Shown one piece after another: positions 25,406 to 32,563 of a stretch of 55,426 nucleotides of DNA (position 1 is its first letter; every line of letters begins with the position of its first letter). The stretch is from the NCBI GenBank assembly GCA_005808505.1, contig SYLX01000164.1, positions 1 through 55,426 on the forward strand, in the 5' to 3' direction. The translations under genes were made by a program, and so were the position numbers. The stretch comes from Bdellovibrionales bacterium. Lineage in GTDB: Bacteria; Bdellovibrionota; Bdellovibrionia; Bdellovibrionales; JAMPXM01. Under the pieces are notes generated by a model. The model worked only from the letters and a program-made list of their open reading frames with translations. It made no database searches and had not been told where the DNA came from.

Positions 25406-25849
25406 ATGAAAGTCATTTTACAAAAAGACGTGAAAAACCTCGGCAAAGTCGGCGAACTCGTCAGCGTTTCTCCTGGCTTTGCACGTAACTATCTCTTCCC
25501 CCGCCAACTGGCTCAGGAAGCGACTGAAAAGCGCGTGAAAGAATTCGCACACTTGAAGAAGGTTGCGGAAGTTAAGAAGAAAAAAGCAGTTGCTGAACGC
25601 CAAGATCTCATCACGAAACTCAAAGGCGTTAATCTCACGATCAAAGCTTCGGCTGGTGAGACAGACAAGCTCTTCGGTGCCGTTACAAACAACGACATCT
25701 CAAACGAGCTTGAGTCGAAAGGTTTCTCGATCGACCGTCGTGACATCGTTCTCGAAGAGCCGATCAAAATGCTCGGTCAGCACAAAGCTACCGTAAAACT
25801 CGGTGAAGGCCTCGAGGCTGAACTCACTGTATCGGTTGAGCGCGCTTAA
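25406..25849 (+). CDS. rplI: 50S ribosomal protein L9
   Basis: bL9 binds 23S rRNA near the L1 stalk. From ATG 25406 (GGAG upstream) the protein has 147 residues: N-terminal RNA-binding domain ([35 protein letters not shown]), the long connecting helix ([20 protein letters not shown]) and the C-terminal domain ([29 protein letters not shown]). Full length and typical. Last gene of the rpsF-yybS-rplI unit; a strong terminator follows. Confidence 0.97.
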   Translation: MKVILQKDVKNLGKVGELVSVSPGFARNYLFPRQLAQEATEKRVKEFAHLKKVAEVKKKKAVAERQDLITKLKGVNLTIKASAGETDKLFGAVTNNDISNELESKGFSIDRRDIVLEEPIKMLGQHKATVKLGEGLEAELTVSVERA

Positions 25850-25876
25850 TTTTAATTTTTGAAATTGGCGATGTAG

Positions 25877-25902
25877 AAGGCGACCTCTGGGTCGCCTTTT
25901 TT
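25877..25902 (+). terminator. Intrinsic terminator after rplI
   Basis: AAGGCGACC (25877-25885) and GGTCGCCTT (25890-25898) form a perfect 9-bp stem with a 4-base loop, followed by TTTT. The stop codon of the convergent small gene (25901-25903) lies at the end of the T-tract. Confidence 0.94.
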
Positions 25903-26110
25903 ATTTAGACGGCTCGGTTTTCGCGAGGTCTTCTTTCGCGGCGAGAAGGACGTCTTGAACGTACTCAGAGAGAATGCGGCGAAGATCATCTAACGTCATG
26001 TCGGTGCGACCAACGCCTGCAGCGTTGAGCAGACGTTCTAACTCACCTGCAATCGCGTCTTTCGGTAATCCGGTCGCGTCCGTGACTTGACCAAAGAGTT
26101 CTTCACCCAT
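25901..26110 (-). CDS. Small conserved-looking helical protein of unknown function
   Basis: A 69-residue protein not recognised by family, predicted to be all helical (EELFGQVTDATGLPKDAI, ELERLLNAAGV, TLDDLRRILSEYVQDVLLAA). ATG 26110 has an excellent ribosome-binding site (GGAGGGG, 7 bases away), which is why I prefer it to the in-frame start at 26203. Acidic, no Cys, no signal peptide. It lies between dnaB and rplI, reading in dnaB's direction 167 bases after dnaB. It could be a small regulatory or ribosome-associated protein, but nothing in the sequence proves it. Confidence 0.7.
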   Translation of the reverse strand: MGEELFGQVTDATGLPKDAIAGELERLLNAAGVGRTDMTLDDLRRILSEYVQDVLLAAKEDLAKTEPSK

Positions 26111-26217
26111 CTTCAAACCCCTCCGTGGGATGATCCCGTTCGCCCCGCAGCTTCCGTGTGCGTGAGCGCCCTCATTCGAGATCCACTTCAATGACACGGA
26201 CATTTGACCAAGGGGTT

Positions 26218-26237
26218 AAAGCGCTCTCAAGCGCTTT
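26218..26237 (-). terminator. Short palindromic hairpin downstream of dnaB
   Basis: AAAGCGCT-CTCA-AGCGCTTT: a perfect 8-bp stem with a 4-base loop, 39 bases after the dnaB stop. The minus-strand tail is only TTT, so termination efficiency is doubtful. Confidence 0.55.
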
Positions 26238-26276
26238 GCTCGTAGCGGATTGCGATCTAGACGGAAGTTGAGCCGA

Positions 26277-27680
26277 TCAGTTGCCAGCGCTGGGCGCGGC
26301 CTTTCTTTGGTGCATTTGAATGGGTTGCGGAGGCGGTGGCAACGGATGTTCGCTTCCACCTTCTTCGAGGTTGGAGAAGCGACCAATGTGGCCTTCCCAG
26401 CGGAGTTTCACGGTTCCTGTTGGACCGTTACGCTGTTTACCGATGATGACTTCCGAGACGCCTTTAACTTCCGGATTATCGCGATCGTAGTAGTCTTCCC
26501 GGAAGAGCATCATGATAACGTCGGCATCCTGCTCGATCGATCCTGATTCACGAAGGTCGGAGAGCATCGGTCGACGATCAGCGCGACCTTCCACGCCTCG
26601 GTTCAACTGAGCGAGAGCGATGACGGGAACTTGTAATTCCTTGGCGATCGCTTTCAGCGTTTTCGAGATTTCGGAGACCGCGCGTTCTCGGCTTTCGACT
26701 TTTTGCTTGAGATCCATCAACTGCAAGTAGTCGATCATGATGATGTCGAGACCGTGTTGAGCTTTCAAGCGGCGACACTTCGCCCGAATTTCGAAGGGGC
26801 TGATGCCTGACGTATCGTCGATGAAGAGACGAGCCTCCGCCATCTTTGAGGCCTTGTCGATCAGGCGCGGCCAAGCGGTGTCAGCGAGGTTACCAACACG
26901 GAGATCGGACAGGTTCACTTTTGCTTCCGACGCCAACATACGCATCATCAGCTGCTCTTTACCCATCTCCACCGAGAAGTAGGCCAAGCTCTTCTTCTCG
27001 CGAAGGACGACGTGCTGAGCGATGTTCAAGCTGAATGCCGTTTTACCCATCGACGGACGAGCCGCGATGATCGTCATTTCGCCTGGGTTAAAGCCTGACG
27101 TCATCTTATCCATCTGCGTGAAGCCGCTCGGAACACCCGTGAATTCGGCTTTGCGCTCAAAGAGCTCCGTAAGGCGGTTCATCGAGTCTTTAATGAGCTC
27201 CGCTGCGCCGACGAGACCTTGGGTCTTTTGCTTTTCGGTGATTGAGAAGATCTGTCCTTCGACTTCGTCCAAGAAGCTTTCAACGTTCTCGTAAGATTCG
27301 CTGTAGGCTTTTTCGACCATCTCCCCGCTCATGTGAATGAGTTTACGAAGGAGTGCTTTTTCGTGAACGATTTTAGCGTAGCTTTCGATGTGCGCGGCCG
27401 TTGGGGTCGCGTTCATGACTTCCGCTAGATAAGAAGCGCCGCCGATGGCGTCGAGTTCTTTTTTGTCCGTGAGGAGGTTAGAAACCGTGATGATGTCGAT
27501 TGGCTGGCTCTTCGCATAGAGCTCCGCAATCACGCTGTAGATCTTGCGATGAGCGACTTTATAGAAGTCGTCTTCGGTGATGACGGACGATACTTGGTCG
27601 AACGCGTAGGGATCGACCATCAAGCCGCCGAGAATCGACATCTCGGCTTCTAGATTGTGCGGTGGAATACGAAGCGCCAT
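26277..27680 (-). CDS. dnaB: Replicative DNA helicase
   Basis: The hexameric helicase that unwinds DNA at the fork. The 467-residue protein has the N-terminal DnaG-binding domain (PHNLEAEMSILGGLM, HRKIYSVIAELY), linker and RecA-like domain with Walker A ARPSMGKTAF (about residue 208), FSVEMGKEQLMMRM, Walker B IIMIDYLQLM, the QLNRGVEGRADRRPMLSDLRESGSIEQDAD arginine-finger region (parts) and REDYYDRD. No intein. The C-terminal tail is Pro-rich (PLPPPPQPIQ). ATG 27680 has GAGAGGG upstream. It lies next to rplI as in many bacteria but in the opposite orientation. Confidence 0.97.
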   Translation of the reverse strand: MALRIPPHNLEAEMSILGGLMVDPYAFDQVSSVITEDDFYKVAHRKIYSVIAELYAKSQPIDIITVSNLLTDKKELDAIGGASYLAEVMNATPTAAHIESYAKIVHEKALLRKLIHMSGEMVEKAYSESYENVESFLDEVEGQIFSITEKQKTQGLVGAAELIKDSMNRLTELFERKAEFTGVPSGFTQMDKMTSGFNPGEMTIIAARPSMGKTAFSLNIAQHVVLREKKSLAYFSVEMGKEQLMMRMLASEAKVNLSDLRVGNLADTAWPRLIDKASKMAEARLFIDDTSGISPFEIRAKCRRLKAQHGLDIIMIDYLQLMDLKQKVESRERAVSEISKTLKAIAKELQVPVIALAQLNRGVEGRADRRPMLSDLRESGSIEQDADVIMMLFREDYYDRDNPEVKGVSEVIIGKQRNGPTGTVKLRWEGHIGRFSNLEEGGSEHPLPPPPQPIQMHQRKAAPSAGN

Positions 27681-27776
27681 CTCAAACCCTCTCCCAGATT
27701 CTCCGCATAGGTCGATCGAAAGAAAAAGACCAGTCCTTCCGTTTATAAATCGGAGGTCCCGAAAGACGGGAGGCGG

Positions 27777-27818
27777 AAAACGCGGGCCTGTTCAAGAAGC
27801 GATTACAGGCTGACCCGC
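27777..27818 (-). terminator. Terminator after fis
   Basis: On the minus strand GCGGG-(TCAG bulge)-CCTGT pairs with ACAGG-CCCGC, with a 13-base loop, followed by GTTTTCC. It starts 17 bases after the fis stop and precedes the dnaB leader, which itself contains two short hairpins (27733-27770). Confidence 0.7.
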
Positions 27819-27834
27819 TGATGCGACGCTCTGG

Positions 27835-28134
27835 TTAGTTCGATTTTCTGACACGAATCTTGTAGTTGTCGATCTTCTTTTTCAGAGTGTTGCGGTTGAT
27901 GCCGAGCATCTGAGCTGTTTTGACCTGGTTTCCGTTGTGGGAAAGGAGTGCAAGCTCGATGAGGGGTTTTTCTACCTGCTCGATAACGATGTTGTAGAGG
28001 CCGTTGAGTTCGACCTGAGCTTCTTTTTGCTGTTGGAAGAGAACCTCGAGTTTGCTCTTTACGAGCTTCTCGAGACTGACCGACTGGAGGTTGGCAACAA
28101 AGAGGTTATCCGAGTGGTTCAGATTGGGTGTCAT
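27835..28134 (-). CDS. fis: Fis-family DNA-binding protein
   Basis: Fis is a nucleoid protein that bends DNA and regulates stable RNA and growth-phase genes. The 99-residue protein is the size of E. coli Fis (98). The C-terminal helix-turn-helix GNQVKTAQMLGINRNTLKKKI aligns in pattern with [21 protein letters not shown] (motif segments of about 20 residues). The central LNGLYNIVIEQVEKPLIELAL matches the dimerisation helices. ATG 28134 has AGGAG at 4-5 bases. The N-terminal beta-arm region is divergent. The HTH resembles NtrC-type C-termini too, but there is no other domain. It has its own hairpin-rich leader. Confidence 0.88.
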   Translation of the reverse strand: MTPNLNHSDNLFVANLQSVSLEKLVKSKLEVLFQQQKEAQVELNGLYNIVIEQVEKPLIELALLSHNGNQVKTAQMLGINRNTLKKKIDNYKIRVRKSN

Positions 28135-28154
28135 GCCGCTCCTGCTGACTGATC

Positions 28155-28205
28155 AAAAAAACGCAGATTCATGAAAGCCTCTCGTTCCCTGAACGATGCT
28201 TTCAT
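28155..28205 (-). promoter_or_regulatory. Hairpin and poly-U in the fis leader
   Basis: Perfect 8-bp arms ATGAAAGC (28171-28178) and GCTTTCAT (28198-28205) enclose a second perfect stem CGTTC-CCT-GAACG (28183-28195). On the minus strand this is followed, after 9 bases, by seven U residues (28155-28161) and then the fis ribosome-binding site. The rest of the 234-base queE-fis gap shows no clear promoter. Confidence 0.6.
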
Positions 28206-28368
28206 CATCCGCTCCGTTATTGGAAGAGCCGATCGCCGATTGAGATCAACGCGCCTTCATTCAACTCGTCAAAAAATCTCGCGAAAAACGGAGCTGCGAT
28301 CTGAAATTCCATCGCATCAAGTTTCCTACGATTTTCTAACGATGTGAGATTTAGTTGCGTCGTGAAGC

Positions 28369-29007
28369 TCAAACGCCTCGACTGTGTGCAGACCAAATAT
28401 ACTTATGAAGTTGCAATTGCAACCGGGCAGATGAGTTTTCAGAAAGAATTTTTTTTGCAAGCCATTTCTCGTCCACTCTTCTGAATGCCGGGCTGTATAA
28501 AACGTTCGAACGTGAGAACAAATCGTTCATCTTTGCGAAGTTCTCCGCCCAGGCGAAATCAGCTTCGTCGCAAATGACGAATTTGAATTCCGTGTTGACA
28601 TCAACGAATCGCAAATTCTCCTGCGCGAAAGATTTCTCTTCGCCACTGCCAGGTGTTTTTACGTCGATGATTTTCTTCACGCGAGGATCGACATCGGAAC
28701 AATCGATCGAGCCACTCGTTTCGACGGAAACTTTCAAGCCGAGATCGCAGAACTTCTTCATCAGCGGAAGAACTTCTTTCTGGAGCAACGGCTCTCCGCC
28801 GGTTACGCAAACATAGTTGGCGTTGTGCTTGAGAGTCTCGGCGACGATCTCTTCTTCCGACATCAGTCGACCTGAGTAGTAGGCGTAGGTCGTGTCGCAG
28901 TACCCGCAGCGAAGATTGCAACCAGACGTGCGGATGAAAACGGTCGGATACCCGACGTAAGACGATTCACCCTGAATGCTGTAGAAAATTTCGTTGATCT
29001 TGATCAT
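28369..29007 (-). CDS. queE: 7-carboxy-7-deazaguanine synthase
   Basis: A radical-SAM enzyme that makes the ring-contracted deazaguanine precursor of queuosine. The 212-residue protein has YSIQGESSYVG at the N-terminus, the cluster motif with C30, C34 and C37 (CNLRCGYC), TGGEPLLQ, VETSGS and the C-terminal LQLHKYIW. No queC, queD or queF gene is near, and no preQ1-type aptamer is seen upstream. ATG 29007 has a GAG six bases upstream. Divergent from ftsK. Confidence 0.93.
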   Translation of the reverse strand: MIKINEIFYSIQGESSYVGYPTVFIRTSGCNLRCGYCDTTYAYYSGRLMSEEEIVAETLKHNANYVCVTGGEPLLQKEVLPLMKKFCDLGLKVSVETSGSIDCSDVDPRVKKIIDVKTPGSGEEKSFAQENLRFVDVNTEFKFVICDEADFAWAENFAKMNDLFSRSNVLYSPAFRRVDEKWLAKKILSENSSARLQLQLHKYIWSAHSRGV

Positions 29008-29030
29008 GGCTCTACTTGGCTCCCGACCGC

Positions 29031-29064
29031 CGTCGCCGTTTCGGGCGAGCGACGTTTGAACGTC
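29031..29064. repeat. Palindromes in the queE/ftsK divergent region
   Basis: CGTCGC (29031-29036) pairs with GCGACG (29049-29054), and directly overlapping is GACGTT-TG-AACGTC (29051-29064). The latter, with 6-bp arms and 2-base centre, looks like an operator for a dimeric regulator. I cannot name the regulator. Confidence 0.4.
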
Positions 29065-29197
29065 CGTCTAAAGTGCGGTGCTGGAAGAGCTTGGGACGAT
29101 GTGCTGAACTTGCGCCAAACTAAAAACCGACCGAACCAAAGTCAAGAGCCCAAAAGCCAGACTAGGATTGCGCCTGGGGTTCTCTTACGATGGTGGA

Positions 29198-31684
29198 ATG
29201 AGCGCTTTTTTCAAGAAATTCCGGCGTGATGTCGCCGGTGTGATGTGGCTGGCGGCGAGTCTTTTCATGGGTCTGGCTTTGTTCAGCTTCAGACCTACGG
29301 ATCCGTCCTTCAATTCGACCGGCGTGAACCTCAAGGTTCACAACTTTTGCGGCTACTTCGGGAGCTTCATCGCCGATCTTTTGTACCAGTGCTGGGGTCT
29401 CAGCGCGTGGATCCTCACGGTTGGCTGCATTCGCCTTTGTTTGAGCACGTTTCGGGGCAAAACCGAGTCGTGGATCGGCCCCCGCCTCCTTTGGGGCCTC
29501 TTGCTCATGACGACGACCTCGAGCCTTTTTGCGCTTTACTTGCCTGGCAAGAAAGTCTTCAGCAATCAGATCCCTGTGGGCGGGATCGTCGGGACGGTCG
29601 TTTCAAAGGGATTGGTCTCCGCCTTTAACTTTTTGGGCGTGTCGATCATCCTTTGGAGCGTCGTTCTTCTTCTTTTGGTGTTCTACACCGAGCGCTCTTT
29701 GCCCGATCTTTTCAAAACGCCGATCGCTTTTTTCACGAAAATGCGTGAGTCGCTCTTCGAGAAGGGAAATCTTTTCCGTCAATTCTTCGAGTTCGATGCT
29801 TTGAAGCCTCAACCTGCTGGCGCAAGCGGCGGTTACGTTCACGACTCAAAAGAGTCCAAAAAAGAAAAGAAGGCTGACGAGAAGAAGTCAGAAAAAAAGG
29901 GCCTCCTTCCTCTAGCCGCGAAGCTGATTCAGCGCGCGGAAGCGGACAAAGCCGATTCTGCAAAAGAGGCAAAGGCTGCAAAGTCTCTCAAGCTTGAAGC
30001 GAAATCAGAAGAGACTGACGAATCTGCAGACGATGAAAATGATGAGAGCGAAGAGGAAGAAGCTCCGGCAGCTCCTCCCCGTCAGCTTAAACTCGAATCG
30101 GGAGATGTTGCGCGCCGAAAGGTTCGCCTCACGGCAAAAGTTGAACGCCGAGTTGAGAACTGGAAGCTCCCCGACATCAACTTGCTCGAAGATCCGCCCG
30201 TCACGCGTATCAAAATCGATGAGCGTGAGATCAACCGCAAAGCGCAAATTCTCGTAGACAAGCTGTCTCAGTTCTCCGTCAAAGGCGAAGTCGTTCACGC
30301 GAAGCCCGGCCCTGCGGTTACGATGTATGAGTTCAAGCCGAACGCTGACGTCAAAATCTCGAAGATCACGGAGCTTTCGCAAGACTTATCGCTCGCTCTT
30401 TCCAGTGAATCCGTTCGTATCATCGCGCCACTTCCGGGTCGCGACGTTGTCGGGATCGAGACGTCAAACTCGCAGCGCGAAACGGTTTACCTGAAAGATA
30501 TCTTGGCGAATGACAACTTCTGGTCGGATGCGATGAAGCTTCCGATTTGTCTTGGTCGTCAAGCTGACGGTGATCCGAAAGTCGTCGACTTGAGAAAGAT
30601 GCCGCATCTTCTCGTCGCGGGAACGACGGGTTCTGGTAAGTCCGTCTTCGTGGTTTCGGCGATTACGGGGCTTCTCTTCCGTCACTCCCCGAAGACTCTG
30701 CGCTTGATCCTCATCGATCCGAAGCAAGTCGACTTGGCAACCTTCAGCAATATTCCGCATTTGTTGATGCCGCCGATTCGGGAGCCCAAGAAAGCCGTCA
30801 CTGGATTGAAATGGGCGGTCCGCGAGATGGAAAAGCGCTATCGTTCGATGTCGAAGTTCGGTGCGCGTGGACTCGAAAGCTTCAACGAAATCGTGGGCAA
30901 GCTTCCTGAAGAGAAAGTGAAAGACCACGAAACATTGATGGCCGAGTGGGAGCTAGATGCGCGAAAGCTCGAGCAGTATTACTACACGCCCCAACCGTAC
31001 ATCGTAATTGTGTTGGAAGAGTTTGCGGACTTGATGGCCGTCGACAAACAAAATGTGGAAGGGTTGGTTGTTCGTTTGGCGCAGATGGCTCGCGCGTGCG
31101 GAATGCACTTGATCCTCGCAACGCAGAGCCCACGTAAAGACGTCGTCACGGGCTTAATCAAAACAAACATCCCGGGGCGTATCAGCTTTAAGGTCGCGAG
31201 CAAAATGGATTCGCGAATCGTTCTCGACGAAGGCGGAGCTGAGTGCTTGCTCCCGAACGGTGACAACTTGTACTTAGCGCCTGGGGTATCAAAACCGGGT
31301 CGTCACCACGCACCTTGGGTCACGGAAGCGGAAATCGCATCCGTGATGAAATTCTGGAGTGAGCAAGGCGAGCCTCAGTACGATGTCTTCGCCATGCGCG
31401 CTCTTGAAGGCACTGGCGGCGGCTTCGACCTGGGCGGCGAAGGCGAAGAAGGTGGCTTCGGTGGCGATGGCGATGAGAACGAATACGATGAGCGGTACGA
31501 CGAAGTTCTCGCCGCAGTTTCCGGCATGAAAGAAGTCAGTGCTTCGCTTCTGCAACGTAAGTTTAAATTGGGATACCCGCGCGCTGCGCGGATGATCGAA
31601 ATCTTTGAGCGCGAAGGCGTTGTCGGACCGGCCAACGGCAGCAAACCGCGCCAGGTTCTCGTGAATTCCTACCAAGATAAGTGA
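29198..31684 (+). CDS. ftsK: DNA translocase FtsK/SpoIIIE
   Basis: FtsK pumps chromosome ends across the closing septum and activates XerCD at dif. From ATG 29198 the protein has 828 residues. Four membrane helices lie in the first ~190 residues. A highly charged Lys/Glu/Ala linker follows (about 205-300), then the alpha/beta motor with Walker A GTTGSGKS (about 476-483) and Walker B IVIVLEEFADLM, then an Asp/Gly-rich spacer (about 740-765) and the C-terminal gamma winged helix (SASLLQRKFKLGYPRAARMI), which reads KOPS. The in-frame TTG at 29168 would add ten residues; it has no better ribosome-binding site. Linker is short compared with E. coli. Confidence 0.95.
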   Translation: MSAFFKKFRRDVAGVMWLAASLFMGLALFSFRPTDPSFNSTGVNLKVHNFCGYFGSFIADLLYQCWGLSAWILTVGCIRLCLSTFRGKTESWIGPRLLWGLLLMTTTSSLFALYLPGKKVFSNQIPVGGIVGTVVSKGLVSAFNFLGVSIILWSVVLLLLVFYTERSLPDLFKTPIAFFTKMRESLFEKGNLFRQFFEFDALKPQPAGASGGYVHDSKESKKEKKADEKKSEKKGLLPLAAKLIQRAEADKADSAKEAKAAKSLKLEAKSEETDESADDENDESEEEEAPAAPPRQLKLESGDVARRKVRLTAKVERRVENWKLPDINLLEDPPVTRIKIDEREINRKAQILVDKLSQFSVKGEVVHAKPGPAVTMYEFKPNADVKISKITELSQDLSLALSSESVRIIAPLPGRDVVGIETSNSQRETVYLKDILANDNFWSDAMKLPICLGRQADGDPKVVDLRKMPHLLVAGTTGSGKSVFVVSAITGLLFRHSPKTLRLILIDPKQVDLATFSNIPHLLMPPIREPKKAVTGLKWAVREMEKRYRSMSKFGARGLESFNEIVGKLPEEKVKDHETLMAEWELDARKLEQYYYTPQPYIVIVLEEFADLMAVDKQNVEGLVVRLAQMARACGMHLILATQSPRKDVVTGLIKTNIPGRISFKVASKMDSRIVLDEGGAECLLPNGDNLYLAPGVSKPGRHHAPWVTEAEIASVMKFWSEQGEPQYDVFAMRALEGTGGGFDLGGEGEEGGFGGDGDENEYDERYDEVLAAVSGMKEVSASLLQRKFKLGYPRAARMIEIFEREGVVGPANGSKPRQVLVNSYQDK

Positions 31685-31787
31685 CTCATTGCGCCTCGCT
31701 GAAGCTCGCCGCTCCACCGATCACGGATCTTGGAGTGAGCTGAGAAAAAGTCGGGGCGCGGTTTCGAGCTTCTACAATCATTTCGCT

Positions 31788-31849
31788 AAAATGAAACTCC
31801 TCGATCCAAGTGCAGAATCGCCTCAAGCGTTGTCTTGAGGTTTCATTTT
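31788..31849 (+). terminator. Nested inverted repeat / terminator after ftsK
   Basis: Inner hairpin CCTCAAG (31821-31827) with CTTGAGG (31834-31840), followed by TTTCATTTT, is a plausible terminator 137 bases after the ftsK stop. An outer perfect 10-bp pair, AAAATGAAAC (31788-31797) with GTTTCATTTT (31840-31849), would sequester that U-tract. The intervening 23 bases are unpaired. Confidence 0.6.
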
Positions 31850-31962
31850 GTCTTCGCGGCTTCCTTCAGCTCGCCGCCGCGCGAGCACTGCCCTTGACTC
31901 CGAATCTTCCGATGGGATGATAACCGCATTCTTATCTGCAAACCCATTCAAGGAGGATGGTT

Positions 31963-32553
31963 ATGACTAAATTTTTCGGATTGATCGCGTCGGCCATGGT
32001 GGCTTTCAGCGTTTCTTCTCAGGCACGGGCCGACTACCAAGTTGACGTGGCGGCTTTGCAAGCTTCGACAATGTTGGAAGCAAAAGCGACAGCGGGACTG
32101 AATTGGACCGTTGGCGACAAAGCTTCTTACGCACTCAAGCTCATGGGCGGAATGATCAAAGGGACTTCGAACAATATCGTTCGCGAAGACACGGGCACTC
32201 ATTACTGGATGGTTCAAGACATGGACCTCATGGGCCAAAAGCAAAAAGCTGAAGCCATGTTGAACAAGCAAACAGGTGCCATCGAAAAGCTCTTGGTGAA
32301 CGGTCAGGAACAGAAAGTTCCCGACGCAGGCGAGCAAGAGATCCTCGAGATGAAAGAAGCTAACGTCACGGTTGCGGCTGGCACTTACGACTGCATCTAT
32401 GCAAAGATCAAAAACAAATCAGATGGTAAAATCACTGAGGCTTGGATCAACCCACAAGCCGTTCCCATGACGGGCATGATCAAAGCCATCGCGGATAGCC
32501 AACTTGGAAAAGTCGAACAAGAACTCACATCTGCGGAATTCGCGAAGAAGTAA
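31963..32553 (+). CDS. Small secreted protein of unknown function
   Basis: A 196-residue protein with signal peptide MTKFFGLIASAMVAFSVSSQ (cleavage near ARA-DYQ, about residue 24). The mature part alternates beta strands (LNWTVGDKASYAL, HYWMVQDMDL, TVAAGTYDCIYAKIKNK) and looks like an antiparallel beta fold, possibly related to LolA/DUF3108-like periplasmic proteins, but this is only a resemblance. A single Cys (TYDCIYA). AAGGAGG lies six bases before ATG 31963; an ATG at 31957 is too close to it. A TPR protein gene follows after 10 bases, with a terminator between or inside its start. Confidence 0.75.
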   Translation: MTKFFGLIASAMVAFSVSSQARADYQVDVAALQASTMLEAKATAGLNWTVGDKASYALKLMGGMIKGTSNNIVREDTGTHYWMVQDMDLMGQKQKAEAMLNKQTGAIEKLLVNGQEQKVPDAGEQEILEMKEANVTVAAGTYDCIYAKIKNKSDGKITEAWINPQAVPMTGMIKAIADSQLGKVEQELTSAEFAKK

Positions 32554-32563
32554 TCTTCTCAGC

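Noticed and set aside
26111-26203. A 31-residue N-terminal extension of the small gene before dnaB
   Set aside because: The extension lacks a ribosome-binding site, whereas the internal ATG at 26110 has GGAGGGG at the right distance.
28340-29030. A preQ1 riboswitch controlling queE
   Set aside because: No compact hairpin followed by an A-rich tail overlapping the ribosome-binding site is seen upstream of the start at 29007.
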